Shown one piece after another: positions 34,315 to 39,381 of a stretch of DNA of 39,381 nucleotides; the first letter of the stretch is position 1, and each line of letters begins with the position of its first letter. The translations under genes were made by a program, and so were the position numbers. The stretch is from JAAYEL01 sp964345835. GTDB taxonomy: Bacteria > Bacillota > Clostridia > Tissierellales > Peptoniphilaceae. The notes under the pieces were generated by a model, which worked only from the letters and a program-made list of their open reading frames with translations, made no database searches and was not told the origin of the DNA. The stretch spans positions 1 through 39,381 of the forward strand of contig CAYFSL010000008.1 in NCBI GenBank assembly GCA_964345835.1, read 5' to 3'.

Positions 34315-34344
34315 GGATTCTACAAAATAATTAAAAATTAACCA

Positions 34345-36150
34345 TTAGCTCTCTTTGTACATGTCAGCATATTGGCCACCCCTATCTATTAGTTGGCTAT
34401 GGCTTCCTCTTTCCTTGACCCTTCCCTTATCAAGAACGTAAATCATATCAACTTCTTTTATAGTTGATAGTCTGTGGGCAATAATCAGGGTTGTCCTCCC
34501 CTTTTTCATCCTATTTACTCCAAATTGAATGTATTCTTCTGTTTCAGAATCAACGTTAGATGTCGCCTCATCTAGGACTAAGATTTTAGGATTTCTAACC
34601 ATGGCCCTGGCAAATGAGATTAGCTGCTTTTCACCCGCTGAAAAGCCTCCGCCAGACTCTTGGACCCTGGCATCAATCCCCTTATCCCTCATAAGGATTT
34701 TTTCACCCCCGACATTGATAAGAGCAAGTTCTGCCTCATCCTTGCTAATAGTCTTATCAAATAGGGAAATATTTTCATAGACAGTACCTTCAAAGATATA
34801 GGGATTTTGAAAGACTATAGCCATTTCCTTTCTTATTTCGGGCATATTTAAGTCATTTATATCTACCCCGTCAAAAAGGAGCTTTCCCCTTTCTAGTTCA
34901 TAAAAACCATAAATTAAATTCATTATAGTAGACTTGCCTGATCCAGTATGGCCCACAAAGGCCGCTGATGTTCCTGGCTCTATCGATATATTTATATCTT
35001 TTAGAACCAAATCTTCATCATATGCAAAGCTTAATTCCTTAAGGTCTATCTGTCCCTTTAAGTCAATTTTCTTATCACCGACTGGGTATTTTTCTATTTC
35101 TAATAGTTCAAATACCTGGTCTGCCGCAGTTTTTGACTTTTCAAGCTCTCCAATCCTATCTGACATATTATTTATATAGTTATATAGCTTTCTATTGTAA
35201 TCTACAAATATATATAGGCCACCAACACTAATTGGGGCATTGCCTCTTATAAAGCCAAGGGCAAATATTATTACCCCAACCCCTGTAATTAAATTTCCCA
35301 GGGTGTTTGTAGCATTAAATCCAGAATAGGACCAAAGGGTGGCAATGTTTCTTCCCTCTTTATTGTGCTTGTCATTTAGGTCTGAATATTCCCTATAGGT
35401 ATCCTCTTCCCTATTGAAGGCTTGGACTATTTCCATATTCTGGATACTTTCATTTAGGTTGGCATTCATCTCTGAATTATACCTTCTCATGTCGCTATTG
35501 TAGCGGGTAGACTTTTTCTTGTAGTCTGAAAAAATGAGGTAGGCAAAGGGCAAAAATACTAGGGTTATCAAACCTAGGTATGGACTTACCAAGAACAAAC
35601 CTATTATTAGTCCTATAGAAAATACAAGGGTTGTTAGGACCTCAAATAGGAGAACTTGAAATAGGAGCCTGATATCTTGGGTGTCATTTGTAATTCTAGT
35701 GACTATTTTTCCCGCTGGGTACTTGTCGAAAAATTGTAGGGGGAGGTTAATTACATGGTTGAAGACATCCTCCCTTATCCTTAATGCAAGTCCATTTGCA
35801 ACCTTGGCAAATTGAAGGTTCATGATATATCTTATCAAGGCCACAAGCACACTCGATAGGAAGTAGACAATTACAAGCCCTGTAAATACCTTATAATTAA
35901 TCGCCCCTATTCCTTCTTTTAGATTATCATCTAAAATCTTAGATATTATATAGGGTCCAGCAAGTTCAGTCAAAGAAGCCAAAATGGTTATGATAAAACC
36001 TACTATTAAAGGCCATTTAAGGCTTAGGGCATATTTAAATAGCTTTTTATTTCTAAATCTAGCCTGCCTCTTTAGTTCTTCCCTTGTCTTAGTTGTCCCT
36101 ATAGACTCTTGTTTTTTATTTTTCACTTCCATTTTTTTAGTTTTACTCAT
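34345..36150 (-). CDS. ABC exporter half-transporter, catalytic-Glu subunit (YheH/BmrD-like)
   Basis: A 601-aa fused membrane-ATPase protein. The N-terminal region (about 45-335) has six transmembrane segments of the type I exporter fold. The ATPase domain has Walker A FVGHTGSGKSTIMNLIYG near residue 400, a non-canonical signature FSAGEKQLISFARAM, and Walker B ILVLDEATSNVD near residue 527 with the catalytic Glu. It overlaps the preceding half-transporter gene by 8 bases, and the two form a heterodimer. In such pairs one ATP site is degenerate. Substrate is unknown; drug or lipid-like exporters are most similar. No terminator is evident before the next hydrolase gene. Confidence 0.92.
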   Translation of the reverse strand: MSKTKKMEVKNKKQESIGTTKTREELKRQARFRNKKLFKYALSLKWPLIVGFIITILASLTELAGPYIISKILDDNLKEGIGAINYKVFTGLVIVYFLSSVLVALIRYIMNLQFAKVANGLALRIREDVFNHVINLPLQFFDKYPAGKIVTRITNDTQDIRLLFQVLLFEVLTTLVFSIGLIIGLFLVSPYLGLITLVFLPFAYLIFSDYKKKSTRYNSDMRRYNSEMNANLNESIQNMEIVQAFNREEDTYREYSDLNDKHNKEGRNIATLWSYSGFNATNTLGNLITGVGVIIFALGFIRGNAPISVGGLYIFVDYNRKLYNYINNMSDRIGELEKSKTAADQVFELLEIEKYPVGDKKIDLKGQIDLKELSFAYDEDLVLKDINISIEPGTSAAFVGHTGSGKSTIMNLIYGFYELERGKLLFDGVDINDLNMPEIRKEMAIVFQNPYIFEGTVYENISLFDKTISKDEAELALINVGGEKILMRDKGIDARVQESGGGFSAGEKQLISFARAMVRNPKILVLDEATSNVDSETEEYIQFGVNRMKKGRTTLIIAHRLSTIKEVDMIYVLDKGRVKERGSHSQLIDRGGQYADMYKES

Positions 36151-37882
36151 CTGAACCTCCTAGCTTTTGGGATTCATATTGACTATAATACCAACCCCTT
36201 TTTGCGATTAGGTCATCATGACTTCCTTCTTCCTTTATCCTTCCATCTTCCAAGACGATTATCTTATCCGCATGTTTTAGACCCGAAAGCCTGTGGGCAA
36301 CAATGATTGTTGTCTTGCCCTGTCTTTCATTTTTAATATGGTCTATGATATTCTTTTCTGTAAGAGCATCAACTGCCGATAAACTGTCATCTAGGATTAG
36401 TATCTCTGGGTCTTTTATAATTGCCCTTGAGATTGATATCCTCTGTTTTTGACCACCAGATAGGGAGACCCCTTTTTCTCCAACTAGGGTGTCTAGAGAA
36501 TCAGGTAGACTTGCTAGGTCCTTGCTGAAGTCTGCAAATTCTACCGCCCTAGCTATTTCCTCACCTGTAGCTGATGGCCTTCCAAAGGCGATATTTTCTG
36601 AGACAGTCTTTGAGAAAAGGGTATGTTGTTGGGGAACATAGCCTATCTTGTCCCTTATTGATTTTCTAGTGAAGTCTTCGGCATCCCTCCCCCCAAGGAG
36701 AAGGCTTCCTCTGTCCACATTGTACTGTCTCAATAGTTGCTTAACCAGGGTGGTCTTTCCAGCCCCTATCTTACCGACAATCCCCAAGGTCTCTCCCGCC
36801 TTTATTGTTAAGTTTATCGAGTCCAAGACCTTCTTGTCACTTCCCGGATATGAAAAGGAAAAGTTCTTAAATTCAATGTCTTTACCACCCTCATAATCGG
36901 CAAGGTCATTATCTTCTACAAAATCTTCCTCATAGTCATAAAGTTCTTGAACCCTCCTCACAGAAGATGAGCTTTCCTTCCATACATTTATAAGGTCGCC
37001 AAAAGCAAACATGGGCCAGATAAGCATATTAAGGTACATGAAAAACGAAACCATCTGTCCTAGACTTATCTGTCCTGTTGCAAGCATCCTTTCGCTTAAA
37101 AAAAAGGCAATCACATAACTTATGGCTGGGATTATCCTCCCCATAGGTATGAATAGAGATGATAATCTCGTCTGAGACATCTGGTCATCATAAAGCTTTC
37201 TAGCTGATTTTTGAAATCTCTTCTCCACTATATCCTGGGTAGAAAAGCCCTTTATAACCCTGATGCTGGTCACATTTTCCAAGACAGACTCATTAAGTCT
37301 TTCCATAGACCTTTGAATCTTTGCAAATTTTTCGTCTAAAAGCCTTCCAAGTCTTGCCGATAAAAACATCATGATTGGTAGGACGGTGATAGAGATAAGG
37401 GTCAATTTCCATGAAATTGTAAAGCCCATAACAAGGACTAAAGATACAGGGTAAAGACTAGCATCAAATAGGGCTAGAACCCCATAACCCAAGAGCATCT
37501 GCATATTCCCAACATCATGGGTGGCCTTGCTCATTAAAGATCCAGTGGAATTTTTATAGTAAAATTGTGGATTCTGAACCAAGAGCTTTTCCAATATCCT
37601 TCTCCTATTGTCCCTACCAAACTTAAAAGAATTGCCAAATATATAATAATGCCAGGTAAATTCCAATAGGTATAAGATGATTATCGCTGAAATCAAAATA
37701 CCCCCATATCTGCCTAGTAGGCCTGTATCCAGATTTGCATTTCTAACCCCATCTATTATTTTTCCTATTAAAAAAGTGGGGATTGGAACGAAGATATAGG
37801 ATAGGACCAGGGCAAGGATTCCTAGCACATACTGCCACTTATTCTTTTTAATAAACCAAGAAATATTCTTGAATATGTCCAT
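36143..37882 (-). CDS. ABC exporter half-transporter, degenerate-site subunit (YheI/BmrC-like)
   Basis: A 579-aa fused membrane-ATPase protein and the partner of the next gene. Six transmembrane segments occupy about residues 15-300. The ATPase domain has Walker A IVGKIGAGKTTLVKQLL near 370, the canonical signature LSGGQKQRISISRAI, and Walker B ILILDDSLSAVD near 497, in which Asp replaces the catalytic Glu. Its Walker site would face the partner's non-canonical signature, making the degenerate site, while its LSGGQ completes the partner's active site. RBS AAGGAGG precedes the ATG. It is divergent from the CPBP protease gene. Confidence 0.92.
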   Translation of the reverse strand: MDIFKNISWFIKKNKWQYVLGILALVLSYIFVPIPTFLIGKIIDGVRNANLDTGLLGRYGGILISAIIILYLLEFTWHYYIFGNSFKFGRDNRRRILEKLLVQNPQFYYKNSTGSLMSKATHDVGNMQMLLGYGVLALFDASLYPVSLVLVMGFTISWKLTLISITVLPIMMFLSARLGRLLDEKFAKIQRSMERLNESVLENVTSIRVIKGFSTQDIVEKRFQKSARKLYDDQMSQTRLSSLFIPMGRIIPAISYVIAFFLSERMLATGQISLGQMVSFFMYLNMLIWPMFAFGDLINVWKESSSSVRRVQELYDYEEDFVEDNDLADYEGGKDIEFKNFSFSYPGSDKKVLDSINLTIKAGETLGIVGKIGAGKTTLVKQLLRQYNVDRGSLLLGGRDAEDFTRKSIRDKIGYVPQQHTLFSKTVSENIAFGRPSATGEEIARAVEFADFSKDLASLPDSLDTLVGEKGVSLSGGQKQRISISRAIIKDPEILILDDSLSAVDALTEKNIIDHIKNERQGKTTIIVAHRLSGLKHADKIIVLEDGRIKEEGSHDDLIAKRGWYYSQYESQKLGGSDE

Positions 37883-38033
37883 ATAACCTCCTTGATTAAA
37901 ATTCCAGCCAGACCAATTAAAAACTATTAGGGTTATCTAGTAATATCTCTAGCAAGAAATTTATATTTTACAACGTTCTAATGATTTTATCACAAATATA
38001 TTTCCATTAATATAGTTTTTAGATAAATTTGTA

Positions 38034-38039
38034 TATAAT
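38034..38039 (+). promoter_or_regulatory. -10 element for the CPBP protease gene
   Basis: TATAAT lies 17 bases before the ATG, leaving a very short leader that still contains the GGAGG RBS. No good -35 is visible. The divergent ABC exporter promoter within 37883-38030 could not be placed. Confidence 0.4.
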
Positions 38040-38056
38040 ACTAACTGGAGGTATTT

Positions 38057-38983
38057 ATGAATTCAAACTATGATAATAATGATTTTGATTATATAGATAA
38101 TGACAATACTTATCTTGGATCTAACGGAAATAGAGGGGCAAGAATAAGCTTGTGGAGGATATTTTTCGGTATGCTTTTCTACCTGGTAGCCCTTAGCCTT
38201 CTAGCAGACCTTTTTGGCGAAAGAATTAACCTGGGCCTAACCATGATTTTAAGTACGGTTGCCCCCTTGGCTATACTCTATAAGATTATTCCATATAGGT
38301 CTTTTGGAGAAATAATAAATTATAAAAAAGAAAGCCTTGATATAAAAAAATTAATCTATTTTTTCGGATTAATCTTCGCTTCAAATTTGATATTTGGAAA
38401 AATTATCAGTCTTATAATTGATTTATTTTCCCTAGATGTTGAAAATGTTATGGATAATGTAATGATGAATATGGGAACCGCTACCTTCATTTACGTGGTT
38501 ATTATAGGTCCTATTGTTGAAGAATTAGTCTATAGGGGCTTTCTCTTGCAGAATCTTTCAAGAAGAAACTACCTAACAGGTCTTGTCGTGTCAACCCTTT
38601 CTTTTGCTCTTATGCATGGAAATTTTGACCAGGCCCTAAGCCTTCTAGGCCTATCTTTCATAATTAACTATGTCGGCCTTAACTACTCCTGGAAGGCTGC
38701 CCTCTTGCTCCACTTATTAAACAATGCCAATAGCATCTTTATAAGTCTTACCATAGAAAAATTAGGGGAAGAGTCCAGCCTGCTTGTAATCTGGATGCTG
38801 GCCCTTATAGTACTTTCTATTTATAGCCTGGTTACCTTTATCAAGAAAGGCTACAAGGAGATGGCTGAAAGGATTAGAGAAAACAATGAGGGTAAAAAGG
38901 AAAGCATTAAGCTAATATTTTCACCCGCCATGCTTTCACTTATAGCTGTTTACCTTGTATTAGTCTTTCTATCTATCAATTAA
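38057..38983 (+). CDS. CPBP (CAAX/Abi) family intramembrane metalloprotease
   Basis: A 308-aa membrane protein with about eight hydrophobic segments. The CPBP motifs are EELVYRG (residues 155-161), FALMHGNF (His187) and LLLHLLNN (His219), which supply the Glu and His residues of the intramembrane active site. The N-terminal 30 residues are hydrophilic and rich in Asn and Asp. Members of the family process membrane or secreted peptides, some as bacteriocin immunity proteins; a specific role cannot be given. It is a single gene, divergent from the ABC exporter pair and convergent with the peptidase gene. Confidence 0.9.
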   Translation: MNSNYDNNDFDYIDNDNTYLGSNGNRGARISLWRIFFGMLFYLVALSLLADLFGERINLGLTMILSTVAPLAILYKIIPYRSFGEIINYKKESLDIKKLIYFFGLIFASNLIFGKIISLIIDLFSLDVENVMDNVMMNMGTATFIYVVIIGPIVEELVYRGFLLQNLSRRNYLTGLVVSTLSFALMHGNFDQALSLLGLSFIINYVGLNYSWKAALLLHLLNNANSIFISLTIEKLGEESSLLVIWMLALIVLSIYSLVTFIKKGYKEMAERIRENNEGKKESIKLIFSPAMLSLIAVYLVLVFLSIN

Positions 38984-39034
38984 AAATAAATACTCAACTA
39001 TCATGTAGAATTAAAAAATTATATATTAAGATTT

Positions 39035-39076
39035 AAAATAGTGTTGGCGGAATCTATAAACCACCAACACTATTTT
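39035..39076. terminator. Bidirectional terminator, CPBP protease / M3 peptidase
   Basis: Arms AAAATAGTGTTGG (39035-39047) and CCAACACTATTTT (39064-39076) pair perfectly. The A and T tracts on the two sides serve both convergent genes. Confidence 0.85.
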
Positions 39077-39101
39077 TTAACATTTATCAAATATTAACAG
39101 T

Positions 39102-39381
39102 CTATTTTATTTTATCCTTATCTAAGGAATCAAGGTATCTTTCCAATTCTTCAACGATTGGCTTCATAGTTCCTTCTTCAAAAGGATTTCTTAAGCCCAC
39201 CTTAGCTAGGGTCTCAATAGTTGGGTATTTGCCACCTAGGGAGCATAGCTTAAGATAAGAAGCCCAAGCTTCATCATGGTCTCTCAAATCCCAGGTAAAA
39301 TATTGGAAGGCATTTATTTGAGCAATTGTATAATCTAGGTAATACATTGGATATAGGTAGACATGAAGTTGTCTTTGCCAC
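39102..39381 (-). CDS. M3 family oligoendopeptidase (PepF-like), C-terminal fragment
   Basis: The reading frame runs off the window edge, so only about the last 92 codons are seen and the start is outside. The residues WQRQLHVYLYPMYYLDYTIAQ match the conserved post-active-site segment of M3 oligoendopeptidases, where a His and Tyr bind substrate. The C-terminal helical tail (SLGGKYPTIETLAKVGLRNPFEEG) also fits. The HExxH zinc motif would lie upstream, beyond the window. It is a cytoplasmic peptidase degrading oligopeptides. The internal ATG at 39347 is not the start. Confidence 0.85.
   Translation of the reverse strand, partial: WQRQLHVYLYPMYYLDYTIAQINAFQYFTWDLRDHDEAWASYLKLCSLGGKYPTIETLAKVGLRNPFEEGTMKPIVEELERYLDSLDKDKIK

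Noticed and set aside
37920..37945. Imperfect palindrome CTAG-N8-CTAG in the ABC/CPBP divergent spacer
   Set aside because: The inner bases pair only in part, and it could not be placed relative to a convincing promoter.
1..39381. tRNA/rRNA genes, CRISPR arrays, insertion sequences, prophage or attachment sites
   Set aside because: No cloverleaf-like, rRNA-like or regularly spaced repeat sequence and no transposase or integrase reading frame was seen.

Overview
The window is a mostly housekeeping stretch of a low-GC Gram-positive anaerobe. Codon use is AT-rich, ribosome binding sites are strong AGGAGG-type, promoters are sigma-A-like and intrinsic terminators are A/T-flanked. The gene content (PPDK with its regulatory kinase, UPF0340, a YheH/YheI-type ABC pair, NCS2 uracil permease, SH3-NlpC/P60 wall hydrolases) fits Bacillota, and protein style suggests Peptoniphilaceae (Anaerococcus-like). 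That genus-level placement is inference only. No rRNA, tRNA, CRISPR array, insertion sequence or prophage was seen.

Layout. (1) 1-8.8 kb, minus strand: a stand-alone GMP synthase ATP-pyrophosphatase, HU, then the conserved block glmU-like > prs > pth > mfd > prsA. The glmU-like protein keeps the acetyltransferase half but has a shortened, motif-less uridyltransferase half. (2) 9.1-13.1 kb: murC (plus), an orphan mutarotase-fold protein (minus), uracil permease and a BFD-type [2Fe-2S] protein (plus). (3) 13.1-15.3 kb, minus: hslO > TRIC-type channel > UPF0340. (4) 15.6-19.9 kb, minus: cold-shock protein with its own promoter, preceded by valS > hpt > methyltransferase. (5) 20.0-23.5 kb, plus: the PPDK regulatory protein and ppdK. 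(6) 23.6-26.6 kb, minus: folD > trpS (folD lacks canonical cyclohydrolase residues) and a D-2-hydroxyacid dehydrogenase. (7) 26.7-34.3 kb, minus: two secreted SH3-NlpC/P60 peptidoglycan hydrolases flanking a regulator-potABCD polyamine operon. (8) 34.3-39.4 kb: a heterodimeric ABC exporter (minus), a CPBP membrane protease (plus) and the C-terminal end of an M3 oligoendopeptidase (minus, cut by the window edge).

How they work together. Region 1 covers nucleotide, PRPP and UDP-GlcNAc supply plus repair and secretion folding. murC and the two hydrolases make and remodel peptidoglycan. The most informative regulatory signal is a set of sequences matching the WalR (YycF) consensus TGTWAH-N5-TGTWAH. 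They occur upstream of both NlpC/P60 genes and were not noticed in the other intergenic regions I inspected by eye. They suggest both hydrolases belong to a WalKR wall-homeostasis regulon. A 100-base run of N inside the first hydrolase is an assembly gap that splits one gene into two apparent reading frames.

I found no clearly undescribed multi-gene system. The points most worth a second look are the degenerate GlmU, the glutaminase-less GuaA, the active-site-divergent FolD, the WalR-box clusters and the A-B-A-B SH3 duplication.
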